From Euhalothece natronophila Z-M001 (GTDB lineage Bacteria; Cyanobacteriota; Cyanobacteriia; Cyanobacteriales; Rubidibacteraceae): a DNA stretch of 64,000 nucleotides. How positions within the stretch are numbered: position 1 is the stretch's first letter; each line of letters begins with the position of its first letter. A program made the position numbers and the translations under genes. Positions 17,705-26,538 of the stretch are shown piece by piece. Location of the stretch: positions 1,798,001-1,862,000 of the forward strand of contig NZ_CP042326.1 of NCBI RefSeq assembly GCF_007904085.1, written 5' to 3'. The notes under the pieces are model-generated. The model was not told the DNA's origin. It searched no databases and saw only the letters and a program-made list of their open reading frames with translations.

Positions 17705-17734
17705 CTCCCGTTAGAATCTTCGATTTAACGGGAG
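17705..17734 (+). repeat. Hairpin with AATCTTCGATT loop, copy C
   Basis: CTCCCGTTA pairs perfectly with TAACGGGAG around GAATCTTCGATT, preceded by GGAAG. It ends ten bases before the 3' end of rpe and could also slow transcription leaving rpe, but no T tract follows on that strand. Confidence 0.5.
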
Positions 17735-17743
17735 TAGCTCACG

Positions 17744-18439
17744 CTAGACAGTTGCTAATTCAGGTTCAGGGCGTTTGCTATTACGGATGCCATCGATCGC
17801 GCTTGCATAATCATCAGCCTTAAATACTGCTGAACCAGCAACAATAGCATTAGCACCAGCTTCTAATACCTGCCAAGTGTTGTTCCCTTTCAATCCACCA
17901 TCCACTTCAATCCAAGGATCTAATCCTCGCTCATCACAAATTTTACGTAATTGACGAATTTTAGGCACTATTGTAGGAATAAATTTCTGTCCTCCAAATC
18001 CAGGATTAACACTCATAATTAGAACTAAATCACACAATTCTAAGGTATAATCAATGAGTTCTAAAGGCGTACCTGGATTCAAAACGACACCAGCTTGTTT
18101 ACCCTGATCTTTAATCAGTTGTAAAGTACGGTGTAAGTGGGGAGAGGCATTGTGTTCAGCGTGTACGGAAATAATATCTGCCCCAGCTTTGGCAAAATCT
18201 TCTACATATTTTTCTGGCTCGACGATCATCAGGTGAACATCGAGGGGTTTGTCAGTTAGGGGACGAATGGCACTGACCACAAGGGGGCCAATAGTAATAT
18301 TCGGGACAAAACGCCCATCCATTACATCGACATGAATCCAATCCGCACCCGCTTGGTCAACAGCTTTTATTTCTTCTCCTAAACGACTGAAATCAGCAGA
18401 TAATATAGAAGGAGCAATAACCGTTTGTTTTTGGCTCAT
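17744..18439 (-). CDS. rpe: Ribulose-phosphate 3-epimerase
   Basis: 231 residues, a TIM-barrel enzyme of the Calvin and pentose phosphate cycles that interconverts ribulose 5-phosphate and xylulose 5-phosphate. Seen are [15 protein letters not shown], the metal and catalytic Asp in [11 protein letters not shown], the active-site loop [10 protein letters not shown], and EVDGG near the end. ATG 18439 is chosen over TTG 18448; a GAGG lies about 11 bases upstream. Confidence 0.97.
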   Translation of the reverse strand: MSQKQTVIAPSILSADFSRLGEEIKAVDQAGADWIHVDVMDGRFVPNITIGPLVVSAIRPLTDKPLDVHLMIVEPEKYVEDFAKAGADIISVHAEHNASPHLHRTLQLIKDQGKQAGVVLNPGTPLELIDYTLELCDLVLIMSVNPGFGGQKFIPTIVPKIRQLRKICDERGLDPWIEVDGGLKGNNTWQVLEAGANAIVAGSAVFKADDYASAIDGIRNSKRPEPELATV

Positions 18440-18593
18440 TGTGAGCAATCCTCAATATGTTTTTATACTTATTGTTTCAATTTTAACAAAAACTTTATCA
18501 TTGATCCCTTTTTTCGTCCAAGAGGAAGCTCCTCATAACGGAAATATGAAATTCCGGTTCAGTTTGTGATCAAGCCCATCAGCCCATTCAAGG

Positions 18594-19394
18594 TTATGGA
18601 CTTGTTTGGTGAACCACCTCAGAATAAACTCGTTTCTGTACTTGTTGTAAATATTGTTTCACCGCTTGCGATTCTGCACTAGGAAGGGGAAAGTCCCCTA
18701 AAACTTCTAACACGGTTTGATCACTATCTCCTGTCATTTGCAACAGAGAAGAATCTAATGGTTCATCATACTCCCAAAACTCCTCTAGATTAACTGTGTC
18801 ATCAGTAATTTTCTCAATAACTTCTTCTGTTTCCACATCATCAATTCCTGTTTCCCCAATGACTTCCTGAGAAGTTCCTTGTTGACGTAACTCTCTAATT
18901 TGTGCCAGAATTTGCTCTCTGGTTCGTCCGCGCAGTTGAAATAAAACAAAGGGATCTTCACTAAAGCGATCTGCCAATTCATAATAAACTGCAGCAATGT
19001 GTTTGCAAGGATTTTTAGGATCAGGACAATTACAGCGAGAATGAACATCTGAAAGAGAAAATGGAAATAAACTTAAACCATTAGCAATAAAAACTTCTTC
19101 AATATCTTGTGGCATTTCCCCCGCTAATAATTGTGCAGAGAATATTGCTTTCTCGGCTAAAGTTTGAATAATATAATGCCAATCTTCATTACTAAATGGA
19201 TCGAGCTTAATCCAAAGATGATAAGGCTCATTTGCTGTTCCTTGGACTTGCGCTGTTACCTTTGCGCCTTCAAAATTAATCGCAAGGATATTCCCATCTC
19301 GGGCATAATTACGACCCCGTTCTAACCGCTTTTTGAAGCGATATTTTTCTAATAAATCAAGCCATTTTAAGACCCACCATTCTCGTTCAGCCAT
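18594..19394 (-). CDS. SWIM zinc finger protein
   Basis: 266 residues. The SWIM motif is SRCNCPDPKNPCKHIAAVYY (CxC...CxH). In cyanobacteria such proteins are often encoded near an SNF2-type helicase, but none is seen beside it here. A role in DNA or protein binding is likely; nothing more specific can be said. The C-terminal part is acidic (EVIGETGIDDVETEEVIE). Confidence 0.85.
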   Translation of the reverse strand: MAEREWWVLKWLDLLEKYRFKKRLERGRNYARDGNILAINFEGAKVTAQVQGTANEPYHLWIKLDPFSNEDWHYIIQTLAEKAIFSAQLLAGEMPQDIEEVFIANGLSLFPFSLSDVHSRCNCPDPKNPCKHIAAVYYELADRFSEDPFVLFQLRGRTREQILAQIRELRQQGTSQEVIGETGIDDVETEEVIEKITDDTVNLEEFWEYDEPLDSSLLQMTGDSDQTVLEVLGDFPLPSAESQAVKQYLQQVQKRVYSEVVHQTSP

Positions 19395-19554
19395 TTTTCC
19401 TATTGTCTAATTAATTAAACCTTATTTTTTATCCTATCATTAATAGCAATTAAAATGAAAGTTATCTTATTTATTCTATTATTAGTTACATTAGTAATGA
19501 ATCATTTTTCCTTACTAGCTAATAAATCGTTAACTTTAAGAAGTAGTATAACTG

Positions 19555-19701
19555 ATGGCACGTCAACACAAAAAATCTGATTTACCGACAAAAACTTGCC
19601 TAGTTTGTGGTCGATCCTTTACTTGGCGCAAAAAATGGGCTAATTGTTGGGATGAAGTAAAATACTGTTCTCAACGCTGTCGGCGAAGGAAAAATCTTTA
19701 A
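19555..19701 (+). CDS. DUF2256 domain-containing zinc-ribbon microprotein
   Basis: 48 residues. The composition is diagnostic of DUF2256: PTKTCLVCGRSFTWRKKW, then the second cysteine pair in VKYCSQRCRRRK. The four cysteines probably hold one zinc. It is basic, so nucleic acid binding is plausible. It stands alone between the SWIM gene (divergent) and a DMT exporter. Confidence 0.85.
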   Translation: MARQHKKSDLPTKTCLVCGRSFTWRKKWANCWDEVKYCSQRCRRRKNL

Positions 19702-19952
19702 AGTTTATCTGAAAAACTATTGTTACCTTGTCTTTGCCTGCACTCCCAAACTCTAGAATAACAGTCAAAGGAGCCAATCCTCAGTGTAACATAACTTTCA
19801 ACCAGTCAAACCGCTTCCTTGTGCATTGGGAATGTGTTTCGCTACATCGCGCTAATGATTTGTCATCAATTACACTGTTTACTGTTCCTAGAGTCATAGA
19901 GGATAGCTAGGAGTGTTCAGACCTACCCCTAAAACTGATTAAACAAATCACT

Positions 19953-20939
19953 ATGCCAGAAAAAGAAGAATTAATGCCACAAGAGAAAATTACTCGTCCT
20001 TTCCTCTTTGCTTTACTTACTCTCTGCTTTGCTCTACTTTGCGTTTCCTTTGCTCCCATTTTTATCCGCTTAAGTCAAACCGAATTAGGAGCCAACGCGA
20101 CAGTTTTTAACCGTCTTTTTATCTTTTTTATTTCTTTCGGAAGTTGGCAATTTTTGAGTCGCAAATTATCACCTCCGAAACAAGAAGAAGAGGGCAAAAT
20201 TACAGGGAAGCAGTGGTGGTTATTAGGCTCAGTGGGAATCGTAGCCACCATTTCCCTCGTGTTATGGGCAATTTCCTTGCAATATACCACCGTTGCCAAA
20301 AGTATGCTTCTTAATAACTTAACGCCTATTTTTACTACATTAGGGAGTTGGATTTTCCTCAGTAAAAAATTTGACTCAAGATTTCTCATTGGAATGGCAA
20401 TTGCTGTCAGTGGAGCTATTACTCTCGGGCTAGAAGACTTAGCTGGTGTAGGAGAAGGCTCATTTATTGGAGATATTTATGCCATTTTATCTGCAGTCTT
20501 TTTAGGAACTTACTTTCTTATTGTTGAACAACTGCGATCGCGCTTTTCTGGAACAACTATTCTCCTCTGGCGTTGTGCCACAGGAAGTGTTATCTTACTT
20601 CTCATCATGCTAATTACTGGAGAACAATTATTTCCCACCACCCAAGTGGCAATATTAGCCGTCATTGGGTTAGGACTAATTAGCGAAGGCTTAGGTCAAC
20701 GCTTACTCGCCAATAGCATGAACGTTTTTTCCTCTAGTTTTGTCTCAATCTTTTTACTTTTAGAACCCGTCATCAGTGCTGTTTTAGCTTGGTTTATCTT
20801 CTTGGAATCCCTCAGTATTACTACTTGGCTAGGCTTTGCTGTGGTGCTAACAGGAATTTATCTTGCCCAAACCAGTCAATCTTCCACCTCGGAAGTTGCC
20901 AAGCAAGATCATCACTCCCAACAACCTGATTATCAATAA
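19953..20939 (+). CDS. EamA/DMT family transporter
   Basis: 328 residues with ten hydrophobic segments in two EamA halves (about 15-150 and 165-305), the plan of drug/metabolite exporters of the inner membrane. Family features include FNRLFIFF in the first half and LEPVISAVLAWF in the second. The stop overlaps the next start by one base (TAATG), so it is the first gene of a three-gene run. The substrate is unknown. Confidence 0.88.
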   Translation: MPEKEELMPQEKITRPFLFALLTLCFALLCVSFAPIFIRLSQTELGANATVFNRLFIFFISFGSWQFLSRKLSPPKQEEEGKITGKQWWLLGSVGIVATISLVLWAISLQYTTVAKSMLLNNLTPIFTTLGSWIFLSKKFDSRFLIGMAIAVSGAITLGLEDLAGVGEGSFIGDIYAILSAVFLGTYFLIVEQLRSRFSGTTILLWRCATGSVILLLIMLITGEQLFPTTQVAILAVIGLGLISEGLGQRLLANSMNVFSSSFVSIFLLLEPVISAVLAWFIFLESLSITTWLGFAVVLTGIYLAQTSQSSTSEVAKQDHHSQQPDYQ

Positions 20940-21817
20940 TGGAATTTCTCTCAATTTTACTCGCTAGTTTAATCGGTGGGGTTTCCCCCCTTGGGTTCAT
21001 TGTCGATCAACGGATTGAAGCAGCGTTTCGCGAGCAAGTTAATGACGTAGAAACCTTGAAAGTCCGTGTTGATAATACCCCCAGTCATCGACTACTACAA
21101 GGAAACATTCAACGCATTCGCCTTGCTGGTGAGGGAGTTAGTCTTTCTCCTCACTTACAACTTCGTACTTTGGCACTAGAAACTGATCCCATTGCCCTTG
21201 ACTTTAATCGATTACGACAAGGAAATACCGATGGGTTACAAGGCTTTCGAGAGATTCTACAAGAGCCATTGCAGATTGGCTTACAAATGAGTCTTAGCGA
21301 AGCCGAGCTTACTCAGTTTTTAAATTCTGAGCCAGTTCAAGCTCAGCTACAAGGAATCATTCAACAAGTAGCTAATCAATTCCCCAGCGGTCGCAATCAA
21401 AATTACGAATTATTAAGCTCAGAGTTAGAATTTCTCGACAATAATCGTTTTGCTTTTAATTTTGAAACTCGTGTTTCTCGTCCTGGAAGAAGGGCCGAAA
21501 CCGCCACTTTTAATATTCGGCTAGAATCGGGAATTGCCACCAGACAGGGCAAACAACTGCAATTTGTCAATCCCAGACTGGCAGTTAATAACCGACCTTT
21601 TCCACCGCAGTTAGTTCAAATGGTTACCCAAAGGGTTAGCGAGCGATTTAATCTGGAAGCATTAGAAGAGCAGAATATCCTCGCAAGACTTTTAAAATTA
21701 AATATAGAAGAAGATGAGGTAAAATTAGCAGCGTTTGTCCAGATTGCAAATGAGACAGCGTCGGAGAGCTCTTTTTCTTCTCCCTCCGTAACAAACGAAT
21801 TATCAGCTAGAAGGTGA
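20939..21817 (+). CDS. DUF2993 (LmeA-like) protein
   Basis: 292 residues. An N-terminal hydrophobic stretch (signal or anchor) is followed by the DUF2993 pattern DNTPSHRLLQGNIQRIRLAG and the long repeats of strands typical of lipid-binding TULIP-like proteins. LmeA of mycobacteria binds phosphoinositides in the periplasm; the cyanobacterial ligand is not known. It is coupled to genes on both sides. Confidence 0.83.
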   Translation: MEFLSILLASLIGGVSPLGFIVDQRIEAAFREQVNDVETLKVRVDNTPSHRLLQGNIQRIRLAGEGVSLSPHLQLRTLALETDPIALDFNRLRQGNTDGLQGFREILQEPLQIGLQMSLSEAELTQFLNSEPVQAQLQGIIQQVANQFPSGRNQNYELLSSELEFLDNNRFAFNFETRVSRPGRRAETATFNIRLESGIATRQGKQLQFVNPRLAVNNRPFPPQLVQMVTQRVSERFNLEALEEQNILARLLKLNIEEDEVKLAAFVQIANETASESSFSSPSVTNELSARR

Positions 21818-21819
21818 TT

Positions 21820-22449
21820 ATGCAAGAGCCAAAAAAACGTTATCAATTTTCAACAGGATTTATTGTTGGTTTGTCCAGTGTTCTGATTGTCGCCGGCGGT
21901 TTAGGCGCGTGGTGGGCTTGGACAACAATAAGAAGTGGGGAAGCGCCTCCTTGGGTGCCTGAGCAACTCAGACCAGCAGACCAAAGGGGTGAAGAGGAAG
22001 ATCCCCCTATTCCCACTGAAGAAGTCGAAATACAAGTTTATTGGTTGCAAATTACCGAAACTAGAGAAGAGTTAGTCGGGCAATCACTTACGCTAGATGA
22101 GACGAGTGATCCAGAAATCGCAGTAGAAAAAGCCCTTGCCAATTTAATGGAAGGAGTAGATAATCCCGACTATGCCACTACTATTCCTCCCAGTACCGAA
22201 CTACGTAATGTCAGTGTTCGCGAAGATGGCGTTCATATTGACTTATCGGAAGACTTTATGTTTGGCGGGGGTAGTGTCTCCATGATTGGCCGCTTGGGGC
22301 AAGTTGTCTATACTGCCACCAGTTTTGATCCTGAGACAAAAGTTTGGTTAAGCGTAGAAGGAGAACCATTGGAATACTTAGGGGGAGAAGGAATTTATGT
22401 TCCTCAACCCCTAACCCGAGAAGAATTTAACGCTAATTATGAACTTTAG
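21820..22449 (+). CDS. GerMN domain-containing protein, membrane-anchored
   Basis: 209 residues. One membrane segment lies near the N-terminus (GFIVGLSSVLIVAGGLGAWW), then a Pro/Glu-rich linker and a GerMN (sporulation/germination) domain: EIQVYWLQITETREELV, ALANLMEG, IPPSTELRNVSV, HIDLSEDF. ATG 21820 follows AAGG by five bases; a GTG at 21814 is less likely. GerMN domains sit in cell-envelope proteins, and here the gene follows a lipid-binding one. Its last four bases overlap the end of accB. Confidence 0.83.
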   Translation: MQEPKKRYQFSTGFIVGLSSVLIVAGGLGAWWAWTTIRSGEAPPWVPEQLRPADQRGEEEDPPIPTEEVEIQVYWLQITETREELVGQSLTLDETSDPEIAVEKALANLMEGVDNPDYATTIPPSTELRNVSVREDGVHIDLSEDFMFGGGSVSMIGRLGQVVYTATSFDPETKVWLSVEGEPLEYLGGEGIYVPQPLTREEFNANYEL

Positions 22450-22916
22450 TCGGGTTTCACCCGTATTAGAGGCTGGCCAAATTCCACTGGTTCACCGTTT
22501 TCAACTGCGATTTCCATTACTTCTCCCGATACTTCTGATTCAATTTCATTCATAATTTTCATCGCTTCCACAATGCAAACAGTTTGGTGTACTTGAATGT
22601 GATCACCCACTTTTACAAAAGGCGGTTCTCCCGGAGCGGGAGCTTCATAAAAAGTTCCGACAATGGGAGAGGTGATCACTTCCCACTCGCTTTTATCAGT
22701 GGTTGGGGGGGGCGTTGATTCTTCCGCAAAAGAGGTGGTATTCGCAGGGGCTTGTGCTGGAGTGGGTTGGGGGGGAGGTGACGTTTCCGATGATGGACTC
22801 ACCAGTCCCTTGCGAACTGTTAGCTCAAATTGATCACTTTTGAGGCTAAATTCGGCAATATCTGCCTGAGAAATGGCGTTTAGAAGTTCACGAATCTCGT
22901 TAAAGTCGATTGACAC
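22446..22916 (-). CDS. accB: Acetyl-CoA carboxylase biotin carboxyl carrier protein
   Basis: 156 residues. The biotinyl lysine is in EAMKIMNEIES, in a C-terminal biotinyl domain that begins near ITSPIVGTFYEAP. A Pro/Thr/Ala-rich flexible linker precedes it, as is normal. It carries the carboxyl group for malonyl-CoA synthesis. It lies downstream of efp on the same strand (73-base gap), a common cyanobacterial operon. Confidence 0.97.
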   Translation of the reverse strand: MSIDFNEIRELLNAISQADIAEFSLKSDQFELTVRKGLVSPSSETSPPPQPTPAQAPANTTSFAEESTPPPTTDKSEWEVITSPIVGTFYEAPAPGEPPFVKVGDHIQVHQTVCIVEAMKIMNEIESEVSGEVMEIAVENGEPVEFGQPLIRVKPD

Positions 22917-22989
22917 CAGTTATATATCCTATTCAACAGTTTTCATCTTATTTTCCCAAGAGAATTAACAGGAAACAAATTTTACTTAA

Positions 22990-23550
22990 TTATTCACCTC
23001 GACCGACATAAGTGTCGTTCCGAGTATCAATTTTAATTCGTTCACCAATGGAAATAAATAGGGGAACCATAACCTGTGCGCCCGTTTCAACAGTTGCTGG
23101 TTTACTTCCCCCAGTGGCGGTATCGCCTTTAACTCCGGGATCTGTTTCAGTGACTTCTAAGGTAACTGTATTGGGGATTTCTACTTCTAGGATATTGCCT
23201 TCCCAGTAAACCGTTCCTACTTCCATGCCTTCAGTGATATACTTAGCGCGATCGCCGATGGTTTCAGGGGGAATCCGCACTTCCTCAAAAGATTCCATAT
23301 CCATGAATACCAACTCCTCTCCTTCTTTATAAGTATGTTGCATAGTTCGTTTTTCTAATGTCGCTTGGGGAACCGTTTCTCCTGCTCGAAATGTTCTCTC
23401 AGCAATATTTCCCGTTTTGACATTTTTTAACTTAGTACGAACAAAAGCAGAGCCTTTCCCTGGTTTAACATGAAGGAACTCCACTACACGCCAAACTGTT
23501 CCATCCAATTCAATGGTCATCCCCGTTCTAAAATCGTTAGTTGATATCAT
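22990..23550 (-). CDS. efp: Translation elongation factor P
   Basis: 186 residues, full length. The first domain has the loop [17 protein letters not shown] with the tip lysine Lys32, and the two OB domains follow ([14 protein letters not shown] and the C-terminal [16 protein letters not shown]). It relieves ribosomes stalled at proline runs. First gene of the efp-accB pair. Confidence 0.97.
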   Translation of the reverse strand: MISTNDFRTGMTIELDGTVWRVVEFLHVKPGKGSAFVRTKLKNVKTGNIAERTFRAGETVPQATLEKRTMQHTYKEGEELVFMDMESFEEVRIPPETIGDRAKYITEGMEVGTVYWEGNILEVEIPNTVTLEVTETDPGVKGDTATGGSKPATVETGAQVMVPLFISIGERIKIDTRNDTYVGRGE

Positions 23551-23686
23551 AGTTTATCCTTGCGTTATCTCAATCAGCATTTTATTTTATCGTCCAATTG
23601 CCTTTCCTTAATCCGAATCTCTGTTTCAAAACGGACAAAATCTGAGACACTAACATAGAGTATCCCGATATTTTAGAAATTTTGCA

Positions 23687-24574
23687 ATGAATGCTCCAAT
23701 GGCTGAAAAATTAGATGGAAAAGCCCTTGCTCAAAAAATTCAAGGGGAACTCAAACAACGAGTAGAAACACTACAACCGCAAGCAGGAAGATCCCCAGGT
23801 TTAGCGGTTTTAATGGTGGGAGATGACCCTGCTAGTGCTGTGTATGTCCGCAATAAAGAGAAAGCCTGTGAAAAGGTGGGCATCACTTCGTTTGGTCAGC
23901 ATTTCCCCAGTGATACCACCCAAGAGGAACTAGAAGCCAGAATTACTGAACTAAACCAAGATTCTCGCGTTGATGGCATTTTAGTACAACTTCCCCTTCC
24001 TGAGCATCTTGATGCTATTCAAGCCCTTTATAAAATTGCCCCTGAAAAAGATGTCGATGGCTTACACCCGACTAATTTAGGGCAATTAGTGCGTGGGGAA
24101 AAAGGTTTAAAAAGTTGTACGCCTGCTGGGGTAATGCGTTTATTAGAAACTTATAACCTGACCATCAAAGGAAAAAGGGCTTTGGTGATTGGGCGTAGTA
24201 TTCTTGTGGGTAAACCCCTTGCGTTGATGCTACTAGCGGCGAATGCGACAGTAAGTATGGCTCATGGTAAAACCTCCCAAGATGACTTACGGGAATTAAG
24301 TCAAAAAGCTGATATTTTATGTGTGGCAGTGGGAAAAGCTAATCTCATTACCCCAGATATGGTGAAACCTGATGCTGTGGTAATTGATATTGGCATGAAT
24401 CGTATTGAAGATGAAAATGGGAAAAAACGCCTCATTGGTGATGTAGATTATGCAGGGGTTGCCACTAAGGCAAGTTATATTACGCCTGTTCCGGGAGGGG
24501 TCGGCCCAATGACGGTGACGATGTTGTTAGAAAATACGGTTCGCAGTTTTGAAAATCGTTTTTTTAATGATTGA
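23687..24574 (+). CDS. folD: Methylenetetrahydrofolate dehydrogenase / methenyl-THF cyclohydrolase
   Basis: 295 residues. Bifunctional enzyme of one-carbon metabolism. Motifs: [20 protein letters not shown] (catalytic Tyr and Lys), [18 protein letters not shown], the dinucleotide site [11 protein letters not shown], and [16 protein letters not shown] start at the in-frame ATG 23699 is also possible. crtE follows on the same strand. Confidence 0.97.
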   Translation: MNAPMAEKLDGKALAQKIQGELKQRVETLQPQAGRSPGLAVLMVGDDPASAVYVRNKEKACEKVGITSFGQHFPSDTTQEELEARITELNQDSRVDGILVQLPLPEHLDAIQALYKIAPEKDVDGLHPTNLGQLVRGEKGLKSCTPAGVMRLLETYNLTIKGKRALVIGRSILVGKPLALMLLAANATVSMAHGKTSQDDLRELSQKADILCVAVGKANLITPDMVKPDAVVIDIGMNRIEDENGKKRLIGDVDYAGVATKASYITPVPGGVGPMTVTMLLENTVRSFENRFFND

Positions 24575-24639
24575 GCCGTTGACCCGTAAAATAGAAAATC
24601 GAAGCTCCCACGCTACCTACTGTGTTAATTAGAAGAACG

Positions 24640-25557
24640 ATGACAAATCAATCTGCTTGCCCACAAAACTTAACCTTTGATTTAGAAGCCTATCTCCAAG
24701 CGAGAAAAGCAATTGTCGAAAAGGCGCTGGATCAGTCTCTGGCAATGGGAGAACCTGCCAAAATTTATGAGGCAATGCGCTATTCCTTGTTAGCTGGGGG
24801 GAAACGGTTACGCCCGATTCTATGCTTGGCAAGTTGTGAGTTGGTGGGAGGAACAATAGAAATGGCGATGCCCACCGCCTGTGCCTTGGAGATGATTCAT
24901 ACCATGTCGCTGATTCATGATGATTTACCAGCGATGGATAATGATGATTATCGGCGGGGAAAATTGACCAATCACAAAAAATTTGGCGAAGATATTGCTA
25001 TTCTCGCTGGAGATGGGTTGCTTTCTTATGCTTTTGAGTATATTGCGGCTTATACCAGAGAGGTTGATCCGAATGCAGTTTTGAAAGTTATTGCGAAATT
25101 AGGACACACTGTAGGGGCAACTGGCTTAGTGGGTGGTCAAGTGGTTGATTTAGCTTCAGAGAATAATCCTGATATTAGTTTGGAAACTTTAGAATATATT
25201 CATACCCATAAAACGGGAGCATTATTAGAGGCTTGTGTGGTTAGTGGGGCATTATTAGGGGGCGCAAAAGAGGAAGAATTAGCAGGGCTTTCTCGTTATG
25301 CTTATAATATTGGTTTGGCTTTCCAGATTATTGATGATATCCTCGACATTACGGCAACACAGGAAGAATTAGGGAAAACCGCTGGTAAAGATGTGGCTGC
25401 GGATAAAGCAACGTATCCTCGCTTGTTAGGGTTAGAAGCCTCAAAAGCAAAGGCGGATGAGTTGATTGAGGGAGCAGTTGCTGAAATTTCTCCCTATGGT
25501 GACGCTGGGATTCCTTTGCAGGCTCTGGCACAGTTTATTGCAAATCGTAAGAATTAA
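24640..25557 (+). CDS. crtE: Geranylgeranyl diphosphate synthase (polyprenyl synthetase)
   Basis: 305 residues. The two Asp-rich motifs are clear: [10 protein letters not shown] (first) and DDILD (second), plus GGKRLRPIL. It extends isoprenoid diphosphates to C20 for carotenoids, the chlorophyll phytyl tail and quinones. ATG 24640 follows AGAAGA; a GTG at 24622 is also in frame but weaker. The stop overlaps the next start by one base. Confidence 0.94.
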   Translation: MTNQSACPQNLTFDLEAYLQARKAIVEKALDQSLAMGEPAKIYEAMRYSLLAGGKRLRPILCLASCELVGGTIEMAMPTACALEMIHTMSLIHDDLPAMDNDDYRRGKLTNHKKFGEDIAILAGDGLLSYAFEYIAAYTREVDPNAVLKVIAKLGHTVGATGLVGGQVVDLASENNPDISLETLEYIHTHKTGALLEACVVSGALLGGAKEEELAGLSRYAYNIGLAFQIIDDILDITATQEELGKTAGKDVAADKATYPRLLGLEASKAKADELIEGAVAEISPYGDAGIPLQALAQFIANRKN

Positions 25558-26018
25558 TGATGCAAGATGTTTCCAGTATTCTTGGTAATGATCTCCTCTG
25601 GGTGTCGTTGATCGCTTGTTTGTTGGCGCAAGGACTCAAATTTGTGATTGAGTTAGTTCGTGAGGGAAAGTTTGATGCGCGATCGCTGTTTACTACTGGG
25701 GGAATGCCTAGCGCTCATTCGGCGTTAGTGGCTTCCTTAGCAACAGGTGTGGGAATTAAAGAGGGATGGGATAGTACCAGTTTCGCGATCGCGCTCCTTT
25801 TTGCCATTATTGTCATGTATGATGCGGCTGGAGTCCGACAAGCGGCAGGAAAACAGGCTCGACTGCTCAATCAAATAGTGGATGAATTCTTCAGCGAGAA
25901 ACAAGAGTTTAATGAAGAAAAATTAAAAGAACTCTTAGGACACACACCGCTACAGGTGGTTGTTGGGTTTATCCTTGGGATTATTATTGCTGTATTAGCT
26001 TATTTTCCTTTATCTTGA
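25557..26018 (+). CDS. Divergent PAP2 family membrane protein (DUF212)
   Basis: 153 residues with four or five membrane segments. GGMPSAHSALVASLATGVG and MYDAAGVRQAAGKQARLLN are the hallmark of the divergent phosphatidic-acid-phosphatase-like family. It directly follows crtE, so it may act on prenyl diphosphates or lipid phosphates; that is inference. Its end overlaps the convergent psb28 gene by 19 bases. Confidence 0.9.
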   Translation: MMQDVSSILGNDLLWVSLIACLLAQGLKFVIELVREGKFDARSLFTTGGMPSAHSALVASLATGVGIKEGWDSTSFAIALLFAIIVMYDAAGVRQAAGKQARLLNQIVDEFFSEKQEFNEEKLKELLGHTPLQVVVGFILGIIIAVLAYFPLS

Positions 26019-26374
26019 TATGCCATTTCATTAGCTTCAGCATAACGTTCCATAAAGCGCATGAAGCGTTCCCAATGGTCTTCTTGTTCAATGACAAAAG
26101 AACATTCCACTCGCTGCAACTCATCCCCTTCTGGCCCCCCATAAATAAAGCGTAACGAATCAGGCTCAACCGAAATTGTCCCTTCTGAATCGGTTAAATT
26201 CATAGCCTTAGAAAACTTTTGCCGAAAGCTATTAAACCGTTCTATAGCCTCTAGTTCCTCAAAAATCATCAAGACATTTCGCATTCCTGTAGATTTTTCT
26301 TTCCGTAAGCGCACATCACTTACTTGTTCTGGGAGACCTTCAAAAAATTCAATGGTGGGGACAGCTTCTGACAT
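26000..26374 (-). CDS. psb28: Photosystem II assembly protein Psb28 (Psb28-2-like)
   Basis: 124 residues. IEFFEGLPEQVSDVRLRKEK, then FIYGGPEGDELQRVECSF and DHWERFMRFMERYAEANEM match the Psb28 family, which binds CP47 precursors and photosystem II assembly intermediates on the thylakoid. The N-terminal half is closer in my memory to the second paralogue (Psb28-2) than to Psb28-1, so a second copy is likely elsewhere in the genome. Confidence 0.9.
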   Translation of the reverse strand: MSEAVPTIEFFEGLPEQVSDVRLRKEKSTGMRNVLMIFEELEAIERFNSFRQKFSKAMNLTDSEGTISVEPDSLRFIYGGPEGDELQRVECSFVIEQEDHWERFMRFMERYAEANEMAYQDKGK

Positions 26375-26410
26375 AATCTTATGGGAATGAATGTTATATT
26401 TTTTATTTTA

Positions 26411-26536
26411 ATTGGTCATTAGTCATTAGTCATTGGTCATTAGTCATTGGTCATTGGTCATTGGTGATCACTGGCTTACGAAGGACGAAGGACAGAGGAC
26501 GAAGGACTAACAACAAAGGACGAAGGACAAACAACA
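26411..26536. repeat. Heptanucleotide short tandem repeats (STRR-like), composite
   Basis: Eight heptads ATTGGTC or ATTAGTC run from 26411 to 26466 with the last ending in G. After a short spacer come units of the type GAAGGAC/AAAGGAC (26478-26528). Such heptamer arrays are known from cyanobacterial intergenic DNA. The same composite order occurs at 46614-46658. It separates psb28 from the ClC gene on the same strand. Confidence 0.85.
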
Positions 26537-26538
26537 AA

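Larger units (their letters stand above)
17360..17743. other. Non-coding stretch holding two element-end hairpins
   Basis: No convincing gene is visible. The stretch holds hairpin copy B (17473-17496, itself inside an outer GTTCTCA/TGAGAAC stem at 17458-17513) and copy C (17705-17734). Between them is a segment with GCTCGGGAGCCGGGCTG and GCCTATCGCC. A similar GCCTATCGCC and GGGGACTTCTCGG pair occurs at 48350-48385. The whole may be a relic of a TnpB-type element and its guide RNA region, but no TnpB reading frame survives. Confidence 0.45.

Noticed and set aside
19728-19910. 60-codon frame between the DUF2256 and DMT genes
   Set aside because: Starts at a non-ATG codon without a ribosome site, and composition is unlike a real protein.
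26411-26466. Regular repeats that might be a CRISPR array
   Set aside because: Units are only seven bases with no spacers between them and no cas genes nearby; they are heptad tandem repeats.
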